Assembly (NCBI RefSeq): GCF_002633015.1
Contig: NZ_NSIU01000005.1
Location: 32,360 to 96,359 of the forward strand
Direction of reading: 5' to 3'
Length of the DNA stretch: 64,000 bases
From: Sulfuricurvum sp. PD_MW2
Lineage (GTDB): Bacteria; Campylobacterota; Campylobacteria; Campylobacterales; Sulfurimonadaceae
Made by a program: the position numbers and the translations under genes. How positions within the stretch are numbered: the stretch's first letter is position 1; the number at the start of each line of letters is the position of its first letter. Positions 29,483-39,333 of this stretch are shown one piece after another. Below the pieces are notes generated by a model that saw only the letters and a program-made list of their open reading frames with translations, ran no database searches and had not been told where the DNA came from.

Positions 29483-30421
29483 ATGTCTACCATCTTCGGT
29501 CCGGTTCAATCACGCCGTTTCGGCGTATCGCTCGGGATCGATCTCTCCGCATCTACCAAACAATGTAACTTTGACTGTCTTTATTGTGAGTTAGCCCCCA
29601 AACGTGCCATGATGCACCAAGAGAGTATAACTCCCGTCGAAACCATTATTTCTGATTTAAAAGATGCTCTCTCCCATCACCCGACAATCGATGTAATCAC
29701 CATCACCGCAAACGGCGAGCCGACGATGTATCCTCATCTGCACGAATTGATTCAACAAATCAATACGATCAAAGGAAATATCGAGACACTGATCCTCTCT
29801 AACAGTGCTTGTCTAAATGATCCTGCCGTTTTTGAAACCCTTTTAAAACTCGATCAGGTCAAATTATCGCTCGATGCCGCAACACCCGAAACATTCAAAA
29901 AAATCGACCGACCTGCTGAGGGGATCACAATCCAAACGATTATCGAAAGTATTGCTCAATTTTCACATGCGTTCAGTGGCAAACTTTTTTTAGAGATCCT
30001 CTTTGTCAAAGGGATCAATGATACACCAAACGAAGTCGACGCACTCAATCATGCGTTAAAGGGGATAAAGTGCGATCGTATTGATATCGGCAGCGTAGAT
30101 CGTCCGCCCGCTTATCCGGTACAAGGTCTTAGTTTTGAAGAACTTTACAGTATCTCAAATCGTTTTGATCCCGTATTGCCTATCCATATCGTTTCTCGCA
30201 ACCACGCATCAGCCACACCGAGTTCCTATACCGATGATGAGATTCTCACAACTCTCGATAAGCGACCTCTTACCATTGAAGACATTAACGTACTGTTCGA
30301 TCCACCTTCCCAAGAGCGTTTCCATCGTCTTGTTGATGAGAAGAAAATTGCCCAAATTGAACGCTCAAACATCATTTTTTTCGTTCCAATTGAAAATTTT
30401 GATCGAAAACGATCAAAATGA
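29483..30421 (+). CDS. Radical SAM protein, wyosine-synthetase-like (COG0731 type)
   Basis: 312 residues. The [4Fe-4S] motif is CNFDCLYC near residue 30, after FGPVQSRRFGVSLGIDL. NGEPTMYP matches the radical SAM GGEP-like step, and KLSLDA follows. This form occurs widely in bacteria, where its substrate is unknown; archaeal relatives modify tRNA-Phe. ATG 29483 is used rather than 29453 because it starts 2 bases after hemE and begins the conserved fold directly. It is probably the last gene of the operon. Confidence 0.85.
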   Translation: MSTIFGPVQSRRFGVSLGIDLSASTKQCNFDCLYCELAPKRAMMHQESITPVETIISDLKDALSHHPTIDVITITANGEPTMYPHLHELIQQINTIKGNIETLILSNSACLNDPAVFETLLKLDQVKLSLDAATPETFKKIDRPAEGITIQTIIESIAQFSHAFSGKLFLEILFVKGINDTPNEVDALNHALKGIKCDRIDIGSVDRPPAYPVQGLSFEELYSISNRFDPVLPIHIVSRNHASATPSSYTDDEILTTLDKRPLTIEDINVLFDPPSQERFHRLVDEKKIAQIERSNIIFFVPIENFDRKRSK

Positions 30422-30432
30422 CTCTATTTTTA

Positions 30433-30461
30433 TTGACATTCGCACCTTCATAACGTATAAT
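30433..30461 (+). promoter_or_regulatory. Consensus promoter of the tRNA-Asn array
   Basis: TTGACA at 30433-30438 and TATAAT at 30456-30461 are 17 bases apart, a perfect sigma-70 consensus, 17 bases before the first tRNA. The later copies have only a 27-base spacer with no promoter of their own, so all four are probably made as one transcript. Confidence 0.88.
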
Positions 30462-30478
30462 TACGCCCTCATAAACAT

Positions 30479-30553
<75 letters not shown>

Positions 30554-30580
30554 CTTATGATACTTTTTTACTTTTTACGT

Positions 30581-30655
<75 letters not shown>

Positions 30656-30682
30656 CTTATGATACTTTTTTACTTTTTACGT

Positions 30683-30757
<75 letters not shown>

Positions 30758-30784
30758 CTTATGATACTTTTTTACTTTTTACGT

Positions 30785-30859
<75 letters not shown>

Positions 30860-30864
30860 CTTCT

Positions 30865-31269
30865 TTAATTTTTTATTTTATTCGTCTCATTATCATAATG
30901 ATCACATCGATAGTTTCTAAATCCTTCAACCATTCGAATAATATTTTTTATCGGTGTTGGATTGAAAAGCCGTCTAATTGAGTAATTATTGACACAATCT
31001 TCACATCGGTTTATGACACAATGTATCGCATCGCTCACCACTAAAACTGCCTGATTAGGATCTATTTGCAAAATATGTTCAATACATTGCTGACCGTTTT
31101 CAATCCCGTGATCGATAATCACAACATCAAATTTTTCTTTTTGAAACGCAATGAATACCTCACCTAACGTCAATGCGGTATCGACAATGCATTTGTCGAT
31201 AGCCTCTTCGATTAATATCTTCCGTGTTTGGAGTTGAAACCCCGTTTGATCAATCATTAGTATTCTCAT
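30865..31269 (-). CDS. Degenerate receiver-domain (CheY-like) protein
   Basis: 134 residues, a single receiver-like fold: MRILMIDQ at strand 1, a phospho-acceptor-like Asp in DVVIIDHG near 51, and VLVVSDA at strand 4. Only one acidic residue stands in the first acidic pocket, and the conserved Lys position reads LFNPTP. Canonical phosphorylation is therefore doubtful. A pair of cysteines (NRCEDCVNN) and a Cys in NYRCDHYD are unusual for the fold. It is convergent with the tRNA-Asn array and divergent from rmlA. No partner kinase is adjacent. Confidence 0.72.
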   Translation of the reverse strand: MRILMIDQTGFQLQTRKILIEEAIDKCIVDTALTLGEVFIAFQKEKFDVVIIDHGIENGQQCIEHILQIDPNQAVLVVSDAIHCVINRCEDCVNNYSIRRLFNPTPIKNIIRMVEGFRNYRCDHYDNETNKIKN

Positions 31270-31330
31270 ACGGTATTATCCTAAAAAATAGCATGATTAT
31301 TAATTAAAACGACCTCTTATGTTTTTTTAC

Positions 31331-31336
31331 TATAAT
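31331..31336 (+). promoter_or_regulatory. Candidate -10 element of the surface-glycan locus
   Basis: TATAAT preceded by a T-rich run (TATGTTTTTTTAC), 34 bases before the rmlA ATG. No -35 match is found at the expected spacing. It may serve the whole rightward operon. Confidence 0.5.
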
Positions 31337-31370
31337 ATCAATAATAAATTTCTTGAAAGAGCGGGGTTGT

Positions 31371-32261
31371 ATGAAAGGGATTATTTTAGCCGGTGGAAGC
31401 GGTACACGCCTTTACCCTATTACCAAAGGTGTTAGTAAACAACTTGTTCCTATCTACGACAAACCGATGATCTACTATCCCCTCTCTGTTCTGATGCTTG
31501 CCGGTATCCGTGAAGTTCTCATCATCTCTACACCGACCGATTTGCCGCGGTTTGAAGAGTTGTTGGGCGATGGAAATGACATCGGAATGTCTTTTTCCTA
31601 TTGTGTCCAGCCCTCACCTGACGGGCTTGCGCAAGCGTTTATCTTAGGTGCTGATTTTATCGGTGATGAGGATGTATGTCTTGTACTCGGAGATAACATC
31701 TTTTACGGGCATGGGCTCACCAAAATGTTAGCCCAATCCATTCGCAATGTCACCGAAGAAAAAAAAGCGACCGTTTTCGGCTACTGGGTCAAAGATCCGG
31801 AACGCTATGGTGTCGCGGAGTTTGATTCTGAGGGCAATGTCCTCTCTATCGAAGAAAAACCGTCTCAACCAAAAAGTTCTTATGCCGTTGTGGGTCTTTA
31901 TTTTTATCCTAACAGCGTGGTTGAAATCGCCAAAAACGTCAAACCGAGTGATCGCGGTGAATTGGAAATCACCACCGTCAACCAAACCTATCTTGCCCAA
32001 AATGCACTCAAAGTAGAGCTCATGGGACGCGGTTATGCGTGGCTTGATACGGGGACACATGAATCGTTGCTCGAAGCGAGCCTCTTTATTCAAACCATCG
32101 AAAATCGCCAAGGGCTAAAAGTGGCTTGTATCGAAGAAATTGCTTACGAGATGGGATATATCAGCAAAGAAAAATTGCTTGAATTGGCACAACCTCTTTC
32201 CAAAAATCAATACGGGCAATATTTGATCCGTCGTGCCAATGAGGGGAAAACGATTCGATGA
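31371..32261 (+). CDS. rmlA: Glucose-1-phosphate thymidylyltransferase
   Basis: 296 residues. The nucleotide-binding motif [13 protein letters not shown] is near the start. GDNIFYG and SIEEKP are sugar-nucleotide motifs, and [12 protein letters not shown] is near the C-terminus. It joins dTTP and glucose-1-phosphate to give dTDP-glucose, the first step of dTDP-L-rhamnose. The frame opens at a TTG further upstream; ATG 31371 fits the family and follows GAGCGGGG. It overlaps rmlC by 4 bases. Confidence 0.97.
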   Translation: MKGIILAGGSGTRLYPITKGVSKQLVPIYDKPMIYYPLSVLMLAGIREVLIISTPTDLPRFEELLGDGNDIGMSFSYCVQPSPDGLAQAFILGADFIGDEDVCLVLGDNIFYGHGLTKMLAQSIRNVTEEKKATVFGYWVKDPERYGVAEFDSEGNVLSIEEKPSQPKSSYAVVGLYFYPNSVVEIAKNVKPSDRGELEITTVNQTYLAQNALKVELMGRGYAWLDTGTHESLLEASLFIQTIENRQGLKVACIEEIAYEMGYISKEKLLELAQPLSKNQYGQYLIRRANEGKTIR

Positions 32262-32830
32262 ATTTTACCCGTACTGCCATATCAGATGTTATTATCATCG
32301 ATCCAGTCATTCATGGAGATGAGAGGGGCTATTTCGTCGAAACATTTCGTAAAGACAAGCTCAGCGAATTTTTAGGCTACAACATCCCCTTTTGCCAAGA
32401 TAATGAATCCAAATCTTCGTACGGCGTTTTACGCGGGCTACACTATCAACTCCCTCCACTTGCGCAAACCAAATTGGTACGGGTAATCGAAGGTGAAGTG
32501 CTTGACGTCGCCGTCGATATCCGTGAAGGTTCTCCAACCTTTGGTCAGCATGTAGCCGTAAAACTCAGTGGTGAGAATAAACGCCAGTTGCTAATCCCTA
32601 GAGGATTTGCTCACGGTTTTGTCGTACTCAGCGAGACATGTACATTCGCTTACAAAGTAGACAATTACTACAGTCCTGAGTGTGATCGCGGCATTGCTTT
32701 TGATGATCCTTCATTGGGTATCGATTGGATCGTAGAAAAAGTGCATCTACAACTCTCCACCAAAGATACCAAACAGCCTTTACTCAATGCTGCAGATCTA
32801 TTTGATTTTGGAACAAACCAATATGAATAA
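32258..32830 (+). CDS. rmlC: dTDP-4-dehydrorhamnose 3,5-epimerase
   Basis: 190 residues of the cupin-like RmlC family. It has [20 protein letters not shown] with the catalytic His, [11 protein letters not shown] and IPRGFAHGF. It epimerises C3 and C5 of the dTDP-4-keto sugar. It begins inside the ATGA that overlaps the rmlA stop and ends 8 bases inside rmlD. Confidence 0.97.
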   Translation: MNFTRTAISDVIIIDPVIHGDERGYFVETFRKDKLSEFLGYNIPFCQDNESKSSYGVLRGLHYQLPPLAQTKLVRVIEGEVLDVAVDIREGSPTFGQHVAVKLSGENKRQLLIPRGFAHGFVVLSETCTFAYKVDNYYSPECDRGIAFDDPSLGIDWIVEKVHLQLSTKDTKQPLLNAADLFDFGTNQYE

Positions 32831-33692
32831 CATATTAGTTACCGGTACCAACGGTCAGCTTGGGCATGAGATTCAAAACCTCTCTCTAAAGTATCCGCAC
32901 TATAGCTTTACGTTCACCGATCGCACGGCCCTTGATCTTTCCGATCTTAGAGCAACGGAAGATTTTTTCAAAGGTAAACGATTTGACGCAATCATCAATT
33001 GTGCCGCTTATACCGCCGTCGATAAAGCTGAATCGGAAGATGAACTTGCCGATACGATCAACCATCGGTTTGTCTCGATGCTCGCCAAGATCGCTAAACG
33101 TGATGATTCTAAACTGATTCATATCTCTACCGACTACGTTTTCAACGGACAAAGCCACCGCCCTTATATCGAAAATGACCCCACCGAGCCACAAGGGATC
33201 TACGGAAAAACAAAGTGTGCGGGGGAAAAAGCCATTTTGGAGATTTCTCCGAAAAATACCATCATTCTCCGCACCTCATGGGTCTACTCTGCGTATGGCA
33301 ATAACTTTGTCAAAACGATGCTCCGTTTAGGTCGTGAACGCAATTCTTTAGGAGTTATTTTCGACCAAGTGGGAACCCCGACGTATGCTCGTGACCTTGC
33401 ATCGGTGATTTTAGAGATTATCCCAAAGATCGACAACCAAGCACCTGAACTTTATCACTATTCTAATGAAGGAGTTGCGAGTTGGTATGACTTTGCCAAA
33501 GCAATCTTTGAACTCTCCGGCATCACATGCGAAGTCAACCCGATCAATACCGATCAATACCCTACCCCTGCTTCCCGCCCCCATTACAGTGTTCTGAACA
33601 AATCAAAAATCAAAAATGATTTTAACCTCACCATAGCCTATTGGAGAGACAGTTTACAATCATGCTTAAAAGCGTTAGGAGAGAATGAATGA
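32823..33692 (+). CDS. rmlD: dTDP-4-dehydrorhamnose reductase
   Basis: 289 residues. The NADPH motif is VTGTNGQLGHE, and the catalytic region has STDYVFNG and YGKTKCAGE (YxxxK). It makes dTDP-L-rhamnose. ATG 32823 is chosen from the 8-base overlap with rmlC; a longer frame to 32787 adds residues not found in the family. It overlaps rmlB by 4 bases. Confidence 0.97.
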   Translation: MNNILVTGTNGQLGHEIQNLSLKYPHYSFTFTDRTALDLSDLRATEDFFKGKRFDAIINCAAYTAVDKAESEDELADTINHRFVSMLAKIAKRDDSKLIHISTDYVFNGQSHRPYIENDPTEPQGIYGKTKCAGEKAILEISPKNTIILRTSWVYSAYGNNFVKTMLRLGRERNSLGVIFDQVGTPTYARDLASVILEIIPKIDNQAPELYHYSNEGVASWYDFAKAIFELSGITCEVNPINTDQYPTPASRPHYSVLNKSKIKNDFNLTIAYWRDSLQSCLKALGENE

Positions 33693-34720
33693 AATCATTA
33701 TTAGTCACCGGTTGTGCAGGATTCATCGGAAGCAATTTCGTCCCCTACTTTTTGGAGAAATACCCCGACTATACCATCATCAATCTCGACTTATTGACCT
33801 ATGCGGGAAATATGGAAAACCTTGTAGAAGTAGCTAACAATGAGCGCCATATCTTTGTCCAAGGGGATATTTGTGACAGAGCACTCATCGAATCGTTGTT
33901 CTCTCAACACGATATTCGCGGGGTGATCCATTTCGCTGCCGAGTCTCACGTCGATAACTCGATCAAAAATCCGGGCGTATTTATCCAAACCAACGTCAAC
34001 GGCACCTTTACCCTTATTGATGTAGCCTACAAGACATGGATGGAGAAACCGTTTGTGTATAAAGCAGGATATGAGGAGTGCCGTTTTCATCATATCAGCA
34101 CTGATGAAGTATACGGCACCCTCAGCGATGATCCAAGCGATTTATTTACCGAATCAACCCCCTATGCTCCTAACAGCCCCTACAGTGCTTCCAAAGCGGG
34201 ATCCGATATGATCGTACGCTCTTATCATCACACCTATGGGATGAATACCGTTATTACCAACTGTTCCAACAATTACGGACCCAAGCAGCACAATGAAAAG
34301 CTAATCCCGACCGTCATCCGCAAAGCACTCTCAGGAGAAAATATCCCCGTTTACGGAGATGGTAAAAATATCCGTGACTGGCTCTATGTCTTAGACCACT
34401 GCAAAGGGATTGATCTGGTTTATCATACCGGACGAAGCGGCGAGGTGTACAATATCGGCGGACGTAATGAGCGCAATAACAATCAAATCGTCGATCGTAT
34501 CTGTACACTCCTTGATACGATGCAGCCCCGCGACAGCGGCACAAGCTATAAAGAGTTGATTACCTATGTCGAAGACCGAGCAGGACATGACCGACGCTAC
34601 GCCATCAACGCGACAAAAATCGAAACAGAACTGGGGTGGAGTGCTGATGAAAACTTTGATACCGGAATTGTAAAAACAATAGAGTGGTATTTGAAAAAAT
34701 ATGCTCCAAAGGCTTCATAA
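33689..34720 (+). CDS. rmlB: dTDP-glucose 4,6-dehydratase
   Basis: 343 residues, a short-chain dehydrogenase of the extended type. It has TGCAGFIGSNF, HFAAESHVDNSI, STDEVYGTL and YSASKAGSDM (YxxxK). NNYGPKQ and EKLIPTVI are typical RmlB motifs. It gives dTDP-4-keto-6-deoxyglucose. The order rmlA-C-D-B differs from the rmlBDAC order of enterics. galE starts at the very next base. Confidence 0.97.
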   Translation: MKSLLVTGCAGFIGSNFVPYFLEKYPDYTIINLDLLTYAGNMENLVEVANNERHIFVQGDICDRALIESLFSQHDIRGVIHFAAESHVDNSIKNPGVFIQTNVNGTFTLIDVAYKTWMEKPFVYKAGYEECRFHHISTDEVYGTLSDDPSDLFTESTPYAPNSPYSASKAGSDMIVRSYHHTYGMNTVITNCSNNYGPKQHNEKLIPTVIRKALSGENIPVYGDGKNIRDWLYVLDHCKGIDLVYHTGRSGEVYNIGGRNERNNNQIVDRICTLLDTMQPRDSGTSYKELITYVEDRAGHDRRYAINATKIETELGWSADENFDTGIVKTIEWYLKKYAPKAS

Positions 34721-35752
34721 ATGCATATTTTAGTCACTGGTGGAGCAGGATATATCGGGAGTCATGTTGTTAAACAGCTTCTCGAAGAGACCGAACATGA
34801 TGTAACTATTATCGATAATCTCTCGACAGGACATCAAAGTACCCTAGATACCCTTGAATCCATTGCTCTTGAATCCAAACATGGAGATCTCCGTTTTTAT
34901 CATGCTGATCTCTCCGATTTTGCGAGTATAGAAAAAATATTTTTAACAAACCGTTTTGATGCACTCATGCACTTCGCCGCATCAATTGTCGTCCCCGAAT
35001 CGGTTGAAAACCCTCTTAAATATTATATGAACAATACACTCAATACCACTAATCTGATCCGGTTGTGCACTGAATACAAAGTCGGAAAATTTATCTTTTC
35101 CTCCACTGCCGCAATTTACGGTGAACCGACCGAAATACCGGTAAAAGAAGCAACAGTGGCAAACCCTATTAATCCTTACGGTATGAGTAAACTGATGAGT
35201 GAGCGGGTATTGCAAGACACTGCCGCCGCTAACCCCGATTTTAATTTTATCATTCTACGCTACTTTAATGTGGCCGGTGCTGATGTACGAAACCGTATCG
35301 GGCAAAGCTTTCCCAATGCAACCCACCTGATAAAAGTTGCTGCACAAACTGCATTAGGCTATCGAGATAAAATCTACATATTCGGCACTGATTATGATAC
35401 ATCTGACGGTTCTTGTATCCGTGATTATATTCATGTTGATGATCTTGCTTCAGCGCATCTGAAAGCATTAAAATATTTATCTCAGGGAAATAAAGGTATT
35501 ATTCTCAATTGTGGATACGGTCATGGGTTTAGTGTTTATGAGGTAATAGATACTATGAAAAAAATAAGTGGCATCGATTTTTCGGTAAAAATTTCACCAC
35601 GTCGTAGCGGTGATCCAGCTTTACTCATTTCAGATTGCACTAACATCAAAAAAATTCTCGACTGGATTCCTCAATATGATGATTTAAATCTGATTTGTCA
35701 AACAGCTTTTGAATGGGAAAAAAAAACACTTCATCTTTCTAAGAAAATTTAG
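34721..35752 (+). CDS. galE: UDP-glucose/UDP-GlcNAc 4-epimerase (GalE/Gne family)
   Basis: 343 residues. The NAD motif is VTGGAGYIGSHV, then HFAASIVVPES, SSTAAIYGEP and NPYGMSK (YxxxK). The C-terminal region has RDYIHVDDLA and GHGFSVYEVI. It interconverts UDP-glucose and UDP-galactose; the campylobacter homologue Gne also acts on the N-acetyl forms and feeds N-glycan synthesis. Which substrate is used here cannot be told by eye. A 52-base gap separates it from metK. Confidence 0.93.
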   Translation: MHILVTGGAGYIGSHVVKQLLEETEHDVTIIDNLSTGHQSTLDTLESIALESKHGDLRFYHADLSDFASIEKIFLTNRFDALMHFAASIVVPESVENPLKYYMNNTLNTTNLIRLCTEYKVGKFIFSSTAAIYGEPTEIPVKEATVANPINPYGMSKLMSERVLQDTAAANPDFNFIILRYFNVAGADVRNRIGQSFPNATHLIKVAAQTALGYRDKIYIFGTDYDTSDGSCIRDYIHVDDLASAHLKALKYLSQGNKGIILNCGYGHGFSVYEVIDTMKKISGIDFSVKISPRRSGDPALLISDCTNIKKILDWIPQYDDLNLICQTAFEWEKKTLHLSKKI

Positions 35753-35804
35753 TTTCATATTTTATTAGTGTTACCCTCAATATAAATCAAGGAAACAGCA
35801 GTTT

Positions 35805-37007
35805 ATGTACCTTTTTACCTCAGAAGTCGTCTCTCCAGGGCATCCCGATAAATGCGCCGATATCATTGCCGACAGTATCGTTGATCGTCTCATCATCGGT
35901 GATCCGAAAAGCCGTGTTGCGAGCGAAGTTTTCGTAGCGGGAAAACATGTCGTTATCGGGGGAGAAGTTACCTCGAAAGTAGAGCTTAGCACCAAAGAGT
36001 ATAAACATATCGCCCTCGAAGCACTCAAAAAAATCGGCTACAACGGACATCCGCACTTCACTCGCGATGAGTGTCTCCATCCTGAGGATGTGGAAGTTCA
36101 AGTTCTCTTGAACCGTCAATCTCCCGATATCAACCAAGGGGTTGACCAAGAAGACGGAGAAACCGGTGCCGGAGATCAGGGGATCATGTTCGGATATGCC
36201 GATTGTGAAACCGCCAACTACATGCCAAGTGCTATTACCTATGCCAGAATGCTCATGGAAAAAGTATACCACTACGCATTGGCACATCCGCATAAACTCG
36301 GTGTCGATATCAAAACCCAAGTGACCATGGATTACGGATGCAAAGACAACTTTGAAATTTGCAATCCTCAATCGATCCATACCATCGTTGTCTCCGCACC
36401 ATGCGTCAACACAATGAGTATCGAGCAAGTACGCGAACTCATTATGGAGCTAATCCTTGATACAGGGTTACCGACCAATCTTTTTGATCCAAAAAACTGT
36501 ATTATCCACATCAATCCGACCGGTAAATATGTCTCTCACTCGAGTCTCCATGACAGCGGATTGACAGGACGTAAACTCATCGTTGATAGTTTTGGCGGAT
36601 ACGCTCCGATCGGTGGTGGTGCCCAAAGCTCCAAAGACTACACCAAAGTGGATCGATCAGGTCTCTATGCGGGACGCTGGATCGCGAAACATATCGTGTC
36701 AGCAGGGTTAGCTAAAAAAGCAATCGTTCAGATCAGCTACGCCATTGGGGTTGCGAAACCGACTTCTGTCGCTGTCGATACCTGCGGTACATGTATTGAT
36801 GGATTGAATGACGATATTCTTTCGGCTTTCGTTCATGACAACTTTGCCCTCACCCCAAACTGGATTACCCGCAAATTTGATCTTGATCACCCAAGCGAAG
36901 AGACGTTTCTCTATGCCGATGTCGCCTCTCGCGGTCAAGTCGGTCAAAGCGATTACCCGTGGGAAAAATTGGATGAATTGGATAAATTTGAAGGATTAAA
37001 ATCTTGA
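35805..37007 (+). CDS. metK: S-adenosylmethionine synthase
   Basis: 400 residues. SEVVSPGHPDKCAD at the N-terminus, GAGDQGIMFGYA near 122 and GGGAQSSKDYTKVDRSGLY are the signature segments. It makes S-adenosylmethionine from ATP and methionine. It is unusual inside a glycan locus. legB starts in the TTGA overlap at its stop, so its expression is tied to the legionaminate genes. Supply for methylation of glycans is possible, but no sugar methyltransferase is present. Confidence 0.98.
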   Translation: MYLFTSEVVSPGHPDKCADIIADSIVDRLIIGDPKSRVASEVFVAGKHVVIGGEVTSKVELSTKEYKHIALEALKKIGYNGHPHFTRDECLHPEDVEVQVLLNRQSPDINQGVDQEDGETGAGDQGIMFGYADCETANYMPSAITYARMLMEKVYHYALAHPHKLGVDIKTQVTMDYGCKDNFEICNPQSIHTIVVSAPCVNTMSIEQVRELIMELILDTGLPTNLFDPKNCIIHINPTGKYVSHSSLHDSGLTGRKLIVDSFGGYAPIGGGAQSSKDYTKVDRSGLYAGRWIAKHIVSAGLAKKAIVQISYAIGVAKPTSVAVDTCGTCIDGLNDDILSAFVHDNFALTPNWITRKFDLDHPSEETFLYADVASRGQVGQSDYPWEKLDELDKFEGLKS

Positions 37008-38191
37008 ACATACTGCCATTGATCGGTCGAGAAAAAGAACTCTTTGTCGACGATATTAATGCTTATGCGCAGAAACTTTCCGATACAGTCTCCACATCAT
37101 CGTTTCTTGTGATCGGCGGAGCCGGCTCGATCGGCCAAGCCGTCACCAAAGAGATTTTCAAACGCAATCCTCGTAAACTCCACGTCGTCGATATCAGTGA
37201 AAACAATATGGTTGAATTGGTGCGCGATATTCGGAGTTCCTTTGGATACATCGACGGTGACTTTCAAACTTTTGCCCTCGACATCGGATCCGTCGAATAC
37301 GATGCTTTTATCGCAGCTGACGGAGAGTACGACTATGTTTTAAATCTCTCTGCTCTCAAGCATGTACGGAGTGAAAAAGACCCTTTCACACTCATGCGGA
37401 TGATTGATGTCAATATCTTCAATACCGATAAAACATTGCATCAATCGATCGCTAAGGGTGCAAAAAAATATTTTTGTGTCTCTACCGACAAAGCGGCCAA
37501 TCCAGTCAATATGATGGGGGCGAGCAAGCGGATCATGGAGATGTTTTTGATGCGCCGAAGCCGCGACATCACCATCTCAACTGCCCGGTTTGCGAATGTT
37601 GCATTCAGCGACGGATCACTTTTACACGGATTTAACCAGCGGATTCAAAAACGTCAGCCGATTGTTGCTCCAAACGACATCAAACGCTACTTTGTTACTC
37701 CTCAGGAGTCAGGTGAACTGTGCCTGATGTCATGTATTTTCGGTGAAAACCGCGACATCTTTTTTCCAAAACTGAGTGAGGCGCTTCATCTCATCACATT
37801 CGCCAATATCGCCGTCAAATATCTCAAGAACCTGGGGTATACACCCTATCTATGCGACAGTGAAGACGAAGCCAGAGAGCTCTCTAAAACCCTTCCCGAT
37901 CAAGGACAATGGCCATGTCTTTTCACGACTAGCGATACAACGGGAGAAAAAGATTTCGAAGAGTTTTTTACCGATAACGAAACCCTTGATATGGAACGGT
38001 TTCATAATCTGGGAGTGATCAAGAATGATCCGATCTACGATGAATCGCAACTCAACCGCTTTACCGAAACAATCAATCAAATGAAAGCCGATAAGCAATG
38101 GACAAAAGATCAAATTGTTGCACTATTTTTTGAGATGATCCCTGATTTTGGTCACAAAGAAACCGGAAAATATCTCGACGGAAAAATGTGA
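37004..38191 (+). CDS. legB: GDP-GlcNAc 4,6-dehydratase of legionaminic acid synthesis
   Basis: 395 residues. It has a Rossmann motif VIGGAGSIGQA near 37, LNLSALKHVRSEKDP, VSTDKAANPVNMMGASK with Met in the place of the catalytic Tyr (MxxxK, as in PglF and FlaA1), and a distinct C-terminal region. The start is TTG 37004, overlapping the metK stop. In Campylobacter jejuni LegB acts on GDP-GlcNAc; the presence of ptmE downstream supports the same GDP route here. Confidence 0.88.
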   Translation: MNILPLIGREKELFVDDINAYAQKLSDTVSTSSFLVIGGAGSIGQAVTKEIFKRNPRKLHVVDISENNMVELVRDIRSSFGYIDGDFQTFALDIGSVEYDAFIAADGEYDYVLNLSALKHVRSEKDPFTLMRMIDVNIFNTDKTLHQSIAKGAKKYFCVSTDKAANPVNMMGASKRIMEMFLMRRSRDITISTARFANVAFSDGSLLHGFNQRIQKRQPIVAPNDIKRYFVTPQESGELCLMSCIFGENRDIFFPKLSEALHLITFANIAVKYLKNLGYTPYLCDSEDEARELSKTLPDQGQWPCLFTTSDTTGEKDFEEFFTDNETLDMERFHNLGVIKNDPIYDESQLNRFTETINQMKADKQWTKDQIVALFFEMIPDFGHKETGKYLDGKM

Positions 38192-39333
38192 TGGATTTTG
38201 ATGCCATAACAAACTTTATAAAAAAGACGTTTCACACCGAAACGTTTCTACCCCTTCATGAGCCCCGTTTTATCGGTAATGAAAAAAATTACCTCAATGA
38301 GTGTATCGATTCCACATTTGTCTCCAGCGTCGGTCCCTTTGTAGATCGGTTCGAAAAAGAATTCGCTACCTACGTAGGATCAAAATACGCTGTAGCTACC
38401 GTGAACGGAACGGCTGCACTTCATATTTCGCTCCTTTTGGCAGGTGTCGAACAAGGCAATGAAGTGATTACCCAACCTCTCACCTTTATCGCCACAGCAA
38501 ATGCCATCAGCTATATCGGGGCAAAACCTGTTTTTGTCGATGTCGACCGAGACACGATGGGGCTCTCTCCCGAGTCACTGAAAACATTTTTAGAGACGCA
38601 CTGTAATATTGTGGATAATCGCTGCATCAACACGACAACCCAAAAGGTGATCAAAGCGTGTGTCCCGATGCATACCTTCGGTCATCCGTGTCGGATCGAT
38701 GAAATCAAAGTACTTTGTGATCAATGGCATATCACACTAGTCGAAGATGCCGCCGAATCTCTCGGAAGCACGTACAAAGAGCGACACACCGGTACTTTTG
38801 GAATATTGGGAGCATTTAGTTTCAACGGCAATAAAATCATCACCAGCGGCGGCGGTGGAGTGATCGTCACCGATAATGAACAATTGGCTGCACGAGCCAA
38901 ACATCTCACCACCACGGCCAAAACTCCCCATCGTTGGGAGTATGTCCACGATGAGATCGGCTACAACTACCGTCTCCCCAATATCAATGCGGCACTCTTA
39001 TGTGCCCAAATGGAAACGTTAGACCTATTTTTAGAAAATAAGCGCCTTTTGACAAATGAATACGGGTCATTTTTCGATACAACGCCTATCAATCATGTCC
39101 GTGAACCGATAAATGCACGATCAAATTATTGGCTTCAAACACTGATCCTAAATAATAAAGATGAGCAAGAAGCTTTTTTAGCGTACACCAATGATCATGG
39201 AGTCATGACCCGTCCGATCTGGAGATTGATGAACAAACTGGAGATGTTTAAAGAGTGTCAATGCAGCGATTTGAGTAATGCTCTCTGGCTTGAAGAGCGG
39301 GTCGTGAATATTCCCAGCGGAGTGCGTCTATGA
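38191..39333 (+). CDS. legC: Aminotransferase of legionaminic acid synthesis
   Basis: 380 residues of the DegT/DnrJ/EryC1 PLP family. The PLP Lys is in [10 protein letters not shown] near 215, and [11 protein letters not shown] precedes it. It adds the C4 amino group to the 4-keto sugar made by LegB. ATG 38191 shares one base with the legB stop (TGATG); a GTG one codon earlier is possible. A paralogue for bacillosamine (pglE) lies at 56135. Confidence 0.92.
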   Translation: MDFDAITNFIKKTFHTETFLPLHEPRFIGNEKNYLNECIDSTFVSSVGPFVDRFEKEFATYVGSKYAVATVNGTAALHISLLLAGVEQGNEVITQPLTFIATANAISYIGAKPVFVDVDRDTMGLSPESLKTFLETHCNIVDNRCINTTTQKVIKACVPMHTFGHPCRIDEIKVLCDQWHITLVEDAAESLGSTYKERHTGTFGILGAFSFNGNKIITSGGGGVIVTDNEQLAARAKHLTTTAKTPHRWEYVHDEIGYNYRLPNINAALLCAQMETLDLFLENKRLLTNEYGSFFDTTPINHVREPINARSNYWLQTLILNNKDEQEAFLAYTNDHGVMTRPIWRLMNKLEMFKECQCSDLSNALWLEERVVNIPSGVRL

